Source: Spodoptera frugiperda
Taxonomy: Eukaryota; Arthropoda; Insecta; Lepidoptera; Noctuidae
Length of the DNA: 64,000 bases
Reading direction: 5' to 3'
Assembly: GCF_023101765.2 (NCBI RefSeq)
Contig: NC_064215.1
Location: forward strand, 930,001 to 994,000
Positions within the stretch are counted from its first letter, which is position 1, and every line of letters starts with the position of its first letter. The notes beneath the pieces were generated by a model. That model was not told the DNA's origin and did no database searches. It saw only the letters and a list, made by a program, of their open reading frames with translations. Below are positions 45,350-57,726 of this stretch, one piece after another. The translations under genes and the position numbers were made by a program.

Positions 45350-47090
45350 TTGTCATCAACAGTAAGTAGTTCCAGATTCACATCACTCACGTTACCAAAC
45401 TCAGTACCATTTAGTTCATTCAATATCCACGCAATACGGGTTCTAGTGTTGCAACTCAATAGTACGAAATTTCACAATACAGTATCAATATCGATCGATG
45501 GAAATAGGATTAGGAGAGTAAGCCCCCTGACCTTGGGGTCTATAGTTGTCAAACTTTTCCTAACTAATGACTTATCAACTTTCTTTTCTGTGACGAAAAG
45601 TCACACTGTTGTTAAAATGGTTAGTTAGTTTTCATCAACAGTGCCACTTGTGTATAATTCTACACAAGTACCTAAAACGACATACATTTCTCGTATTGCA
45701 AAAAGCACCTGTAACTAAAGATAAAATGAATCCAGAGCCGGGATGTATTATCCACTTATTTTAAGCACACATGATACACTACACTCGTTTGTCTTCGGAT
45801 AAAAACACTGGCTTAGCGAACCATTCGTTTGAGTTATCTCATGTGTAGCAGGGCGTGTGAGTGTGTGAGTAAACGCTAGCATTTTGAAGAATAATACTGT
45901 ATTTGAATGTGTAATATGGATTTATGTTAGTTTTACATGTTGACATAATGGTGAAGGTATTTTCTTGTGGTACGAAGATGTGTAGCTTTTTCATGAGACG
46001 GTTTTATTGTGTGCGAAGGAGTCAATGTAAGTGCTCGCACTTTGGAGGTAAATATTATTTGTAAATGTTATCATGTTTTTAGGTGTTCTTTTCCTCAGAT
46101 CAAATTATTTTAGATATGTTTACTTGCGGTTATAGATATTTTTAACAGTATAGGAGTGCTTTTCTACTAGAGATGTGCTATGTTACGTTGCTGTGTATGC
46201 GTTTGGCTTCCACCAATCATATTTATTGGTACACATAGCTTAGCACTGGTGGAAACGGACTTAGCTAAGCATGTCTTTACATAGAAAGTTGCGTGCTACG
46301 GATGTGTGCCATGGATGGCTTCCCTATATCAATAGATCGCATACTTAAGCTGCACATCTTCCTCGCACAGCTGTATAGCTGAGCATCGATGATTAAGGGT
46401 TACATAGATTCGTGGCGATACAATAAGTGACTTCCTCAAACAAAATCATCAATTACCTCTCTGACTTAAAAATCTTCTTATATGGGAACCAATCCTTCAT
46501 CAGCCTGGAGATCTAGCGAAACATCTTCAGGTCAAGTATCGCAATATACAAATAATAAATAAACATACACTTCTGTATCTAGAATACAAATGAGCTAATT
46601 CAGAATTAGAACTCACTAACGGGAATTTTGAACTGTATTCACTAACATAATTCATGCAGATTAGATAACATGATAAATAAATGTATTTAATCTAAAGAAG
46701 TAATAACTAAAGTGGAACAGAGTATATTCTATATGTATATTATATTATGTTTTTACAGCTGGATCCCTGCAATGTTTTGTAATGAGGTTTCCCGTCCGTT
46801 CATCTCCAATGCACTTTATCTGATGAATATCTAGTGAACTGTAATGTACCAGCGACTCTGTTGGGTCTGTTGCATAACAATAGATGATGGTACTATAAAT
46901 ACTACATAGCGTATGAGTTTGTCTGGACTTTAAAGGTGACAGTGACCTTATAAACAGTGTTGTTTTCCAAAGTAGGTGTGTTCATTAAGCAATGTGGTGT
47001 AATTCCAGATTAAGAAATTAAGCATGAATGATTTGAAAAGCAATATGATGCGAAAATAATATTTTGTCTAAAAAAAAAGGTTACCTAAGT
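45350..47090. other. Intronic stretch
   Basis: A 92-codon open frame at 45350-45628 has no recognisable domain. Nothing else is supported. Confidence 0.35.
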
Positions 47091-47372
47091 ACAGCTCGTT
47101 GGCCGAGTGGTCGAAATTGCGACTGTCGAACAAGAGGTCTCGAGTTCGATTCTCGGGTCGGGCATGGTATTACTGGGCGTTTTTCGGTTTATCGAAAATT
47201 TCTCAGTAGCACGGAGTCTGGAATTGTGCTCGGTATATGGCAATAAGCTCACCCCCTATTACATGCGACTTATAACACAAATGGTAAAAAGTGGGTCTAC
47301 ATTGTACAGTGGCATTAGGTGCTGCAATGTGCATCTCTGCCTACCCCTTCGAGGATAAAAGGCATTACGTTA
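47091..47372 (+). repeat. SINE family B copy, full length (reference copy)
   Basis: A tRNA-derived SINE. A box TGGCCGAGTGG (47100-47110) and B box AGTTCGATTCT (47142-47152) lie in the head. The body has ATTACTGGGCGTTTTTCGGT, AGTAGCACGGAGTCTGGAAT, TGGCAATAAGCTCACCCCCT and CACAAATGGTAAAAAGTGGG, and the tail CATCTCTGCCTACCCCTTCG AGGATAAAAGG. Nine copies of varied completeness lie in the window. Confidence 0.88.
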
Positions 47373-48028
47373 CTAAATTTAAAAAATACAATAATATTTT
47401 ACTAACGTAACAAATAAAATACACAATTACATTGACATGTTTATCAACACACTCCTCTAGTATTCGATTTCCTAAATACCGAATCACAATATGAAATTCA
47501 AATCTCAAAGATATATCTGAGCCAACCAGTATAAGCTGACCTCTTTAGTGCATTGCATCTATGTTCGTCAGTGGCCATTTTGTTTGGAGCGAGCTGCATG
47601 GAGGCTCACACAATAGTGGTCTGGTTGTTTGGTTCGACGCCCCGAATGACCCAGTTGAAGGTAGAACGGAATACTGTACGAGATGTTAACGTGGGCGCCA
47701 TTGTCAGCCAAATGACTACGGTGATGCACAGGCTTTGTCATCGCCATTTTTTTCTTCCATTTTTTTTTTTTTTTTGTATGAATGGGGAAATTGTATCATG
47801 TTTTGATGCTGATTCTGAACGGCTTTTGACAACTCGCATTCGCTGTAGTAACGTTCGATTTTTGAATTTGAATGTTTTTATTCGTTTGTTGTTTTTTTTT
47901 ATTCAATCACTGCCTGGCTGTATGCAGCGTTATGGTTTGTTGTTCTTTTTTTAAATACTAACAATGCATTGTTTTGTACAATCACCAGCATTTCAGGCGA
48001 CTGCAATGGCCGTATCAGAGTGTTTTGT
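47373..48028. other. Intronic stretch
   Basis: The open frame at 47553-47954 starts with TTG and is largely low-complexity poly(T). AACCAGTATAAGCTGACC at 47524 resembles the end of the inverted repeat at 55805. Confidence 0.4.
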
Positions 48029-48150
48029 TTTAAAGTCAAAACTCTAAAGTCAAAATTATTTATTTCAAATATACTAGGAAGGCACTTTTGAACGTCAATG
48101 TAAATAATATTAAAAATATCTGTCTGTCGGTCAATAACATTGTTTCGATT
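48029..48150. repeat. Dispersed repeat, family C copy
   Basis: AAAGTCAAAATTATTTATTT, GGAAGGCACTTTTGAACGTC, CTGTCTGTCGGTCAAT. Confidence 0.6.
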
Positions 48151-48231
48151 GCTTTAACTAGCAATTAAATGTAACACCAATATTCAGCTAAAGAGATAGA
48201 AAAAGAAAATAAACTTTAGAAAAACAAAATA

Positions 48232-48348
48232 TTACATGGGACTTACAACATAAATTGTGAAAAGTGGGTGTACATTGTACAGTGGCATTACATGCCATAA
48301 TATGCACCTCTGCCTATCCCTTTACTCATAAAAGGCGTGACATTTTTA
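48232..48348 (+). repeat. SINE family B copy, tail half
   Basis: TACATGGGACTTACAACATA, GTGAAAAGTGGGTGTACATT, GCACCTCTGCCTATCCCTTT. Confidence 0.75.
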
Positions 48349-48577
48349 CATACTTTTTATTCCAATAACTTTTAAACAGCTTAATACATTACTGTAACGT
48401 AACATGGCTTAATCCAGAAGGAGCGTGGGTTTGAAACGTTTTGAGACAATTTCGTGTTCACGCGACATATTTTGGACCCAAGGACAGTGCGTCGCGTGCT
48501 AACGTTGATTTAACTGCGATACAGTCTAGCTGTTATGTCTATTGCTTTTGTCATTGTGCAAGTAAATGCAGAAGATT

Positions 48578-48830
48578 CAGTTTAATTATTATGTAATCGG
48601 CTTACTCACGTAACTGTTTGACGAAGAACTCGACTAGTTTCAAGCCATGCTAGAGGCTCATATTCATGAGAAGCATTCCGCGACACACGACGCGGCGATT
48701 GTCGCGCTGCTAGTATCAGTAGCATGGCTTGTAACTAGTCGAGTTCCTCGTCAAACAGTTACGTGAGTAAGCCGATAACATAATAATTAATTTATTATGT
48801 CTCACGAAAGTTATAATAAAAAGATTTAGT
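48578..48830. mobile_element. Foldback MITE, family F (best copy)
   Basis: Arms of 66 bp (48585-48650 and 48722-48787) are nearly perfect reverse complements around a 71-bp core containing CGACACACGACGCGGCGATT. The right side also has the outer edge TTATTATGTCTCACGAAAGT. No coding capacity. Confidence 0.85.
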
Positions 48831-51025
48831 TTATAAAAACTGTAGTACAATTTATAGAGATATTTTCAAACCGAAATGATTTTTAATATATCGCTTGCTT
48901 TATCCGGAATTCAAACCTCAGGGCTCAGCAGTGAAACTTCTAATTACTCGCCTAATATAGTCTTTAATCAAAGCAATAAAATGCCCAAAAACAGATAAAC
49001 AAACTTCTTCTCTTCTAATAATATCTTCTGATTTATTTCTTTCCGGGATCCATGACATTTATTCATGTCCCTAAGACGCGCCGGACTTTAGTGTTCCGGT
49101 GTTTTCATGGTTGTATTTACTGTAAATCCTGGCTTACAGGAGTTGCAGCAGTTTTGGAAGGTAGCAACGGGCTTATGCCATAAAAAAAGGTAACTGACAA
49201 AAGTGAGACTTTTGTTCGTAATTTTTTAATGGCAAGTGAAAGTTATGCATAATCTATGCAAAGCTAACTCAATAGTTAAGTAGTGCCGTGATTGGTAGCT
49301 ATTTGCATAAAGAATAACTTAGATAACTTACTTATGTATCTGTATTGTGATTACAACGCAAATAAAATGTTTATTGTTACGGATTTTATTTACTTTTTAG
49401 GCTATATTTTAGTTTAATGGTAGACGCAATTGTTTTGAAATATTGTTTGGCAAGTTTGGTATACATACGTTGAATATTTTTAACATTAATGTTTTTTTGT
49501 TGTTCTTTGTTATTTTCTAATTTCTAGCACCATTTAATTATGTATCCAATATATGTATTTTCCAATGTCATCTCGTAGACTTACATAGAGTAATTAATAT
49601 TCTAAATAAATATGGTCTTCTACTAAAACAAAATTTGCCCGATACGAGAAGCAAACTCAGCCGTAAATTTGTGCTTAGTCACTCCCACGTTGAAAGAAAA
49701 AGCGAAAAAAGCAAACTTTTTTAATAAAAAAAAAAACTGTCGAGAGGATAAATTGACAAATGTGTCAAAAAAGTTTTGAATCTTTCATCTTTTAGAAGGA
49801 CATCTATCTGTGGGACGCAGTCGCTTCACTGCGTTCTTCTACTTATAATTAAAAATAATTACTACTCGAGAAGTTCCCTACTTGGCCTTAATGTTTAATA
49901 ACTGAATTAATTTGGCCTTTTATTGTCAAAGTTCTGACTTTGATGCGAATTCAACTACGACAAAGAGTTTTATTGGCTACTTGAGTGGCCGGGTGAGAGA
50001 TATTGTATTATTTAAGTATGTAATAAACTTATATTGGCCTTTCATTGCTTTGCTATTCTTTCCACATTTTAAGTAAAGTGATTGTACGAGTAGTAAAAGA
50101 CTTTGTTACGTCTCCTTTGAGACAATTTAAAAGACATCTAAAAAAAAACATAATGAAAATGCCAAATAAAATCAAGACTGTAATTGTTTATGAATATCAA
50201 TCTGAACTGTCAATTTGAAATAAGAATAGAAAAGAAAATGTGAATTTCAAAACTCGTTCTAATCGTGTTCCGAATTTAAAACAGGCGAATTAGTGAGGCG
50301 ACCCGCGCTGACCTATATAACGGTCGAACAGTGCACTCGCAGCCACTGGGTTGCCAGCGTTCCGCAGTGCCTGACTTTTGGGGATTAAAATGACGTGTCC
50401 AGAATAAAAAGACATACGAACTGTGGAGAGTAGTTACGTATGAATCGGTTATGAATGACAAACGTGCTGCCGCGACATGGTAGGCAGTATTTTTGTCCAC
50501 ATTCAAGTCTTTTCATACTAAAATAGGATTACAATGGAGTTAGTAGCACCATTCAAATAGTGTCAAAATGGACCATTAGGTTCATATGGTTTAAAAAGCA
50601 ACAAACAACACTAAATGCAATATTTTTGTGAGTATTTTATATTTTAGAATTAGAATTTCCAAAACAATATTAAAATGACACAAACACTCAACGTTTTATT
50701 AGAAGTCCAGTTTTATCTGAAAAGGTTGGCAACACAATTAGTGCTGTGCCAAATTACCTGCAGAGCAGTGTGATCACGAAAGAGGTTCATTACGTCTTTT
50801 TATCGTTCGATCGTGCTTTATACCGGCCGGCAGAGTTTTATTAAAAGGGGAATTCTTCTGTGACGTATTTACTAATAGATGAATAAAAATTTTAAACTGG
50901 GAATGAAATTTTATTGATATTGACTTTGGTTTTTGTACGTCTCTTGTCCATTCAAGGAATTATTTTTGAAAAATATGGTAATTGTGAATATTTTCAAAAC
51001 TATCATATATTAGACTATATTTGTT
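48831..51025. other. Intronic stretch
   Basis: No exon recognised in 2.2 kb. 50276-50506 is locally less AT-rich and has a minus-strand open frame without a recognisable domain. Confidence 0.4.
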
Positions 51026-51029
51026 GGAA

Positions 51030-51222
51030 TTGAACAATTGGCGCGGTGGCTGGGCAATTGACTGCCATGCAACGTGTCGCGGGTTAGATTCCCGCACTTT
51101 TTGTGATCCACAGATTCTTGTTACTTGTTTCGGGTCTGGGTGTCATATGCATGTGAACTTGTATGTTTGTATACGCACCCACGACACAGGAGGAAATCCA
51201 AGTGTGGGGAACGTTTAAAAAG
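51030..51222 (+). repeat. SINE family A copy
   Basis: TTGGCGCGGTGGCTGGGCAA, CATGCAACGTGTCGCGGGTT, GGTCTGGGTGTCATATGCAT, AATCCAAGTGTGGGGAACGT. A short deletion removes part of the GAGCAACTC block. Confidence 0.8.
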
Positions 51223-52225
51223 CTCTCTTTAATCTTGTTTATGGAATGCATAATATATTATTAGATTATTTCACTAAAATCAAGTAGTTTTTCCATGAAA
51301 ATTTGGATTTAAATAAACGGTTTTAGAACGTTTTGTAATTGCTCCACTTGATAATCCGATAGGAAACCAATAAATGAACACGAATTTACTGTGGAATCGT
51401 TTTAAAGTGGATTTATTACGTACTACAAATGAATTTCGATTGTGATTTTAGTCAGCTTCCATATAAAATGCTTAAAATCAGAATATTTTTATATATTTCT
51501 TTGAACTGTTATTTCGATTGTGGGTTTCATACACGGTTTCATATCGATGCCTTCCAAAAGAGTGTAAACGATATTTTTTGCGATATTTAATTTTATACAC
51601 ATGATTCAATGGAGAAAAAGACGGTTTACAGTTGACGGAGTAATCGCTGAACAAATAAAAAACAACAAACATCCGAACTTAGTACCTCTTCTTTTTATGA
51701 ACTCGGTAAAAAATAGCTGATTCTCAATATAACTCAAAATCGCAAAAAAGTCGCTTACCCTCTTTTGAAGGTATCGACATATTTTTGATGCTTGTAAATG
51801 CACCCACGTTCAAATAAAGAAATACGACCTACGATTTTTATAAAAAACCAAGAAAATAAAACAGTTCCCAACATCACTCACTGGCGTACAAACTGACAAT
51901 GACAATGAAAGTTCTGACACCTCAAGGCAGTAAATACGTCTTCTGTAACAAGCCACTGGAAGATAATATTTTCTCACTGTCCAAGTTACACTTCCAGTCG
52001 TTTTGTTTTCTGTCTTAACTCAATTCCTTTAAGTGCACATTGCATTGCACATTATGTCTGAGCTTGTACAGATGCAAGCTATCCTATAATGTCTCTTTTT
52101 AGTTGATTTTCAACTTTAGCACAATAAGATAAGCTTGAAAATCTATTACCTAAAGTGTTTTGATAGGATGGGGTAGCTTGAAATGCTGGTGTCTGTAACG
52201 TTATACGTAGTTCACTGACTGTGGA
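51223..52225. other. Intronic stretch
   Basis: Nothing recognised. Confidence 0.4.
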
Positions 52226-52227
52226 CG

Positions 52228-52350
52228 GTTTGACTGCACTATTCGCGCGATGACGGTGGGCAGGGTGGGCACTTGTATATTTGTAAACGCGCCCGGGACA
52301 CAGGAGAAAATACGAGTATGTTGCAATGTATTTTAAAAACAAAAAAAAAA
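52228..52350 (+). repeat. SINE family A copy, internal deletion
   Basis: TTGACTGCACTATTCGCGCG and the end TTGTATATTTGTAAACGCGC, ACACAGGAGAAAATACGAGT flank a lost body. Confidence 0.65.
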
Positions 52351-53165
52351 CTTTCGTTCATCACCATCACTACTGAACACAAGCCTCCGCTATGTAATAA
52401 CTCGGCAAATTTCGTCCCGCCTCAAAACTATTTTTCTGGACTTCCCTACAAATGCTTTAACACCAAAATGAGCCAAATTAGCCGTATTCGAATTTTAGTG
52501 ACTTACGAACAGCAATTCATTTTTTTTTATAGATTTAAGCTGATTACGTCGACAAAATAGGCAAATAAACACTTACATAGGTAATATAATATACATATAC
52601 TATTTGATACAAAACATAAAAAACCACCATATTTCATAAAAATCCGAATCACGAAAGCAACGGGTTATTAAACTGCAATAAAATGGTCCACGAAGCAGCA
52701 TTTATCTAATAAATAGAAAACAAAATGGCGATTACAAAGGCAACCAACTTTCATTCCATTTGACACAATCTTTCTTTCCTTCTCGGTTCGTTCTCGTTTT
52801 ATTTCCTAACCGATATTCTGGTCGCCACAAAGGAGGTCCATTACGTCACCTCAACAGTTCACTCTTGGTTGAATGGACTGATAAATGTTTTACAAAGAAT
52901 TTTGTTGAAAAATATTGAGATTTTAATTCTATGTCAATTGACAGCGCTTTGGAACGATTTTGTTTTATTTTGTGTTGTGTTCTTGTTAATTGGCCGCATT
53001 AAGATAGGGAAAATAAGTATTATTGGTATTTTTTTAATTGGCATAAAATTACAAGTACATTTTTAATGGATTTAGTTCATTAATTAAAGACACTCCGTAA
53101 TGGAAGAGCTGAGAAATAAATGCCTAACAAAGCCCTAAGGAAAACAGCGTTTTTAAATAAAGTAT
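52351..53165. other. Intronic stretch
   Basis: Nothing recognised. Confidence 0.4.
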
Positions 53166-53169
53166 ACGC

Positions 53170-53395
53170 ACGCCACGTCACTCCTTTTATTCCTGAATGG
53201 GGTAGGTAGAGGTGCACTTGCACATTACAGCACTTAATGCCACTGTACAATGTACACCTACTTTTCACTATTTGTGTTATAAATCCCATGTAATAGGGAG
53301 TGAGCCTATTGCCATATATTGGGCACAATTATGTACAAACTCCGTGCTAATACTGAGGAATTTTCGAAATGTCGGAAAAAGCCCCCAACGTTCTT
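53170..53395 (-). repeat. SINE family B copy, head missing
   Basis: GTCACTCCTTTTATTCCTGA, GGTAGAGGTGCACTTGCACA, TAATAGGGAGTGAGCCTATT, GCCATATATTGGGCACAATT. Confidence 0.75.
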
Positions 53396-53885
53396 GCGAC
53401 CACTCCACCAAAGTATATGAAGTATACATATGTAATAAAACATTTCCCACATAATCCAAGGGTAAATGAGTTATAAAAAGGCAAAGTTACGCTCTCACCA
53501 ACGTTAAATTTGCACAAAATAAAAACTAGAGGTTAACAACCCTCATGAATGGAGCGAGCCATTTAAAAATGAAACGTAAACCTACTATTACTTAAGGTCC
53601 CATTAAATTCAGCAAATACCTGTATAAAAAGTTCAACGTTGCATGATTAAACGTGTTTTATATTGCAAGTTTACGAAGAAAACAGCCATTTTGGTTCACA
53701 TAAACACACGAAACTAGCGGATACATAAAACCGTATGATGCAATAAAAGTACAATATTTTTAAACTATTGAAAGTTCAATGTTCTACCCAATGTGGGATC
53801 CGGTATGTACAAATATTACCAACATTCTTTATGTAAACAAGATTTTAATATAATATTCGATCTGTAATGAATTAACCATTTAAAA
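53396..53885. other. Intronic stretch
   Basis: Nothing recognised. Confidence 0.4.
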
Positions 53886-53889
53886 TCTC

Positions 53890-54040
53890 GAAATCCTGCT
53901 AATATTATAAGTAAATGTGAAAGTTTGTTTGTTTTTAACTCCTTCACGTCTAAACGGCTGAAGGAATCAAGATTAAAATTTAATAAAGGTAACACATTAT
54001 CCAACGAGAACGCGGGCGAAGTCCTTTGCAGAAGCTAATA
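53890..54040 (-). repeat. RTE-like tail, family G
   Basis: It starts ATCCTGCTAATATTATAAGT, AAATGTGAAAGTTTGTTTGT, then ACTCCTTCACGTCTAAACGG and GCAGAAGCTA. Confidence 0.55.
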
Positions 54041-54560
54041 AAATATAAAAATATAATTCTTATACTTTACATGTCATCGCATTCCTGTTTATTATTATTT
54101 ATTAACCGCCGCACACAGAGTCATCGAATAATTGCTTAACCGACTCCTTAGTAATTGTTTTCGATACAAAATCGTTACTAAGGAATAGTTTTGGGGCAAT
54201 TAGAGTATTTTTCACGTGATCTCTTTCCAATATCTCTCCACTAAAATATATTTTATTACTTAAAAACATTTTTATCACAAACTCTGTTCATCCTGTCTGG
54301 TTCAGTTAGCAGGGTGTAATAACCATGTAAAACTGATCCGAGGATCAAAGTTCGGTGCTCCGGATGTTAATAAAAATAGAAAAGCGAGTTGCCACTGCTG
54401 CAGCTCTTTTGTGAATAATAATTTAGGTTTTAAAGCGTCGAAAGTATAATAACGGCTGAATTAAAACCCTGAAAGAGTTTTACATTTTCCATTTTGGTAT
54501 ATTCCATAGTGAAGGTTTTTTATTTTTGTTTATTAGTGTCTACGCGTACGTACCAAAATT
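54041..54560. other. Intronic stretch
   Basis: Nothing recognised. Confidence 0.4.
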
Positions 54561-54567
54561 ACTGTTT

Positions 54568-54758
54568 GTTTTCGGTTTTTCAAAAATTTCTCAGTAGTAG
54601 CACGGAGTTTGTAATTGTGTCCAGTATATGGCAATAGGCTCACCCCCACATGGGACTTATAACACAAATGGTGAAAAGTGAGTGTACATTACATAGCGGC
54701 ATTACGTGCCGTAATGTGCACCTTTGCCTACCATTTCGGGGATAAAACGCGTGACTTG
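54568..54758 (+). repeat. SINE family B copy, head missing
   Basis: GTTTTCGGTTTTTCAAAAAT, GTAGCACGGAGTTTGTAATT, TATGGCAATAGGCTCACCCC, CACCTTTGCCTACCATTTCG. Confidence 0.78.
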
Positions 54759-55239
54759 TCTAGTGATTTTACTTTGTAGATTTAGATTTAAGCAATCACA
54801 TGAATATTTCCAAGTCCTCAATACAGGTACAAATCAAATGAAAACCAAAAACTTAATACTCCTTTTTACCCAACAACCACCAAACCAATCATATTTCCAC
54901 TATAAAAGCATCCTAAAAATTGTACTTTAAATAAAATACCGAAAGTAAACAGCAAAATCCTTCCGTACTTCTCGAACGTCCTTTACATAATCTTACATTC
55001 TATCCCTTTCACACGTTGCCAGAAAAAAAGGGACAGGTGTTATATTGAATGCTTGTGCTACAAGTCAATAGGGAGTTTGGACGTGTTGAGAATGCGTGAT
55101 TGTGAGACGGGGGACTTAGAGACTGCGATCTTTATCCTGATGGGAGCCGAGAGACCGTGTTTACCTGATCTGGTAATCTGTTTGGCAGGTGATACTCCAC
55201 GGTGATTTCTTCATTTCTACATGATTCGTACCATTAGTT

Positions 55240-55533
55240 ATGCGTAATGCCAGTATTGGAGTGTTTCTTTTATTATTCGTCATACATTCTATAAACACAG
55301 AAGAGATGCGCCGCGGCTGCTATAACGCCGTATTTATAAAGTGTGGTATGAAATTAGCCCAAAAAGAAAAATGTAGTTTTTGGCTTAACTACTGGGCCTA
55401 TTTCGCAATTTTTCCGTATATTGTCAGCCGAGATGATAAACACATGTGGTTTTATATTAAGTCGTATGAGTTTTCTCCATACGGTATAATAATATCTGAA
55501 GTTACAATAAACAGAAAATCAATCGTACCCTAA
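55240..55533 (+). CDS. Possible small secreted protein (97 aa), unrecognised
   Basis: I do not recognise this protein. The frame starts with ATG and ends TAA at 55531-55533. Residues 4-18 are hydrophobic (SIGVFLLLFVIHSI) with a polar follow-on (NTEE), which is a convincing signal-peptide shape with cleavage near residue 20. The mature part of about 77 residues is rich in aromatics (FWLNYWAYFAIFPY, MWFYIKSYEF) and has three cysteines (27, 35, 45). It lies inside intron 3 of the lectin-like gene on the same strand. No clear poly(A) signal or TATA box is seen nearby. It could be an intronic single-exon gene, an alternative exon, or an accidental frame. The signal peptide is the only positive evidence. 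Confidence 0.3.
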   Translation: MRNASIGVFLLLFVIHSINTEEMRRGCYNAVFIKCGMKLAQKEKCSFWLNYWAYFAIFPYIVSRDDKHMWFYIKSYEFSPYGIIISEVTINRKSIVP

Positions 55534-55800
55534 GTATTGCAGTAGCAACACTCACACACACACAACACACACATAGTTCCAACAAAACAAACAAACACAC
55601 ATATAAATCACAAACGTTTCAGTAAAAATATCAAACTCCCACAACTGGTACAATGATAGATAAAAGCACAATGTAGCGGTCGCCATTCTTGGTACAGTCG
55701 AGACAAACAGTCGAAGCGAACGCGAAACAATGGCTGTGTCGACTGTACTCTGGACAATGCTCTATCAGGGACACCAATGTACACAGCTACAGATCAAGTT
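55534..55800. other. Intronic stretch
   Basis: A CA-rich run (55550-55605) is followed by GTACAGTCGAGACAAACAGT and TGTCGACTGTAC, a loose inverted pair. Confidence 0.4.
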
Positions 55801-55804
55801 ACAC

Positions 55805-55876
55805 ATAACCAGTATAAACTGACCGTTGAATCTACGGAAAGATCATACAAAGCGAGACCACGATAAACTGGTTTTG
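55805..55876 (+). repeat. Inverted repeat, left arm
   Basis: ATAACCAGTATAAACTGACC and GGAAAGATCATACAAAGCGA match the reverse complement of 58509-58582 over about 72 bp with few mismatches. Similarity stops sharply at the ATAACC end, which is what a transposon terminus would show. Confidence 0.75.
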
Positions 55877-56118
55877 TATAGGTTAATGTGTTTAAAAAAA
55901 TGGACAAGATTGTAAAAGGAAGTATTGTGTTTTAATGAAGCTGTTCTCGGCTATTAAGACTTGTAGAAACACGGGCTGCTGTGAAGCAAATGGGAAATGG
56001 TAATGGAAAAGCAACATTAAGAGCAGTGGGTCTTACAGTCATTGTAATAAAGGTGATAATTAACTCGTGGTCTATTTATTACCGTGTAATTTACTGAGTG
56101 TAGGTCAAGCACGGACTG

Positions 56119-56312
56119 ACTGCACAGTTGGTGCGGTGGCTAAACAACCGCGCAAGGCGTAGCACGTTAGATTCCCGCACGGAGCAACACTTTGTGTGAT
56201 CCTCAAATTGTTGTTCCAGGTCTGGGTGTCATGTGTATATGAAATTGTATGTTTGTAAACGCACCCACGATACAGGAGAAAATCCTAGTGTGAGGCAACG
56301 TTTATTTTAAAA
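56119..56312 (+). repeat. SINE family A copy
   Basis: TGACTGCACAGTTGGTGCGG, a damaged B box (ACGTTAGATTCCCGCACG), GGTCTGGGTGTCATGTGTAT, AATCCTAGTGTGAGGCAACG. Confidence 0.78.
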
Positions 56313-56635
56313 ATAACAAAGTAGAGACAAACACGTACAATGGAGAGGTATCGGTCACGTTTGTTCAATGGATGTGTGACCGTCAACAGGGACTGGATTG
56401 ATGATGTTGGTTTAAACAAAGATGCCATTTTATTTCTATTCTTGTTTTCAGAATATGATAAAGTCAATCTTACTCCTCAAAAGGTTAGGCAGAAGTCTAC
56501 ATCCACAATTATGACACCATATTTTCACCAGCTATCATGAGAACCATGTAATTAATTGGAAATAAGAGTATTGTCATAAATCCAAAAAAATCCTTGTTAT
56601 TACGGATAATTTTTTGAAAATCCGAAAAATATCAC
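56313..56635. other. Intronic stretch
   Basis: Nothing recognised. Confidence 0.4.
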
Positions 56636-56639
56636 TCGT

Positions 56640-56828
56640 CGAAGCAAAAACATATAGCTAGACTGCCAGCGGTCGCCAGGTCTGGAATAATACATAGGCG
56701 TGTGTGTTATTTCAGACCATGGTCTTTCCTTATTCTAAATTTCATCATAATTCCTTCAGTAGTTTTTACTTGAAAGAGTAACAAACATTCATACTCACAA
56801 ATTTTCTTATTTATAATATTAGTAGGAC
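56640..56828 (+). repeat. RTE-like tail, family G
   Basis: CTGCCAGCGGTCGCCAGGTC, GTGTTATTTCAGACCATGGT, CTAAATTTCATCATAATTCC, ending TTATTTATAATATTAGTAGG. Confidence 0.55.
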
Positions 56829-57726
56829 AATCGTGCTTGTGGCCACTCAACCAACGTAGCACTCAAGTGTACTTACCAGACATAAGAAATAAAAAACAAG
56901 AACGTTTAGCCATAAAAAGCACCAGATCTCTGTAAATCACATCAGAGAGAGGCAATTAAGTAAATAATTATCCTGCGGCGCTCGTAAACGAGTGGCAGTT
57001 TGATTTATTGCGCCTTCGTTCATGTTCACGATAATTGTCCAAGATGCTATATACTAAGTGAATGTGCTTAACATGTACTTGGGACTTAACAACATATTAT
57101 TATGTAATTATACATAGTAGTTGATAACTACATAGTAACCACCGTACTCAGAGTCATTTGATGGTTACTTTACCAGGTTCTTAGCTATTGCTTATCGGAT
57201 CAAAGTCTTTACTAAGGCATAGTTTAACTAATCATTGAATGTCACTACGTATGACGGTAAGACATTTAAGAGCCTGTTAGATAATGTTTAAATAAGTGGC
57301 TGCTTACATATTTTTAATACAACATGCAGTCAGACTAGGTAACAAAAAATTAAACATTCAAAATCAGGTTCTAAGTGAAAGTTTGGACCATGCAAATTAT
57401 AAATTACCATGTTTTCTTTCGTTCAAAGTTATTAAAACTAACAAACTGCAAACATTATTCGTCCAATTCTCAAAACTCATTATGATCGCAGCATTCAACA
57501 AAATTATTTCGTAAAACTGGAATAAAATATCTCAAATATCGAATTCTTCAACATTTAATTTAAATGCAAAACTAAACGTAAGGTCGAATAGCAACCTCCT
57601 TTCTATTGTCAACAGTACACCCAAGAAATACGTGTCTACATACATCACAAAGCAAAAATGCATTTAATAAAAAACAAAAGACCATACATACATCCATACT
57701 TTGTTCGCAACCACCATGTACATCAT
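56829..57726. other. Intronic stretch
   Basis: Nothing recognised. Confidence 0.4.

Noticed and set aside
45350..45628. 92-codon frame in intron 3
   Set aside because: Ser/Thr/Val-rich, no signal peptide or domain, next to a dispersed repeat.
47553..47954. 133-codon open frame
   Set aside because: It starts with TTG, is rich in poly(T)-encoded Phe and shows no domain.
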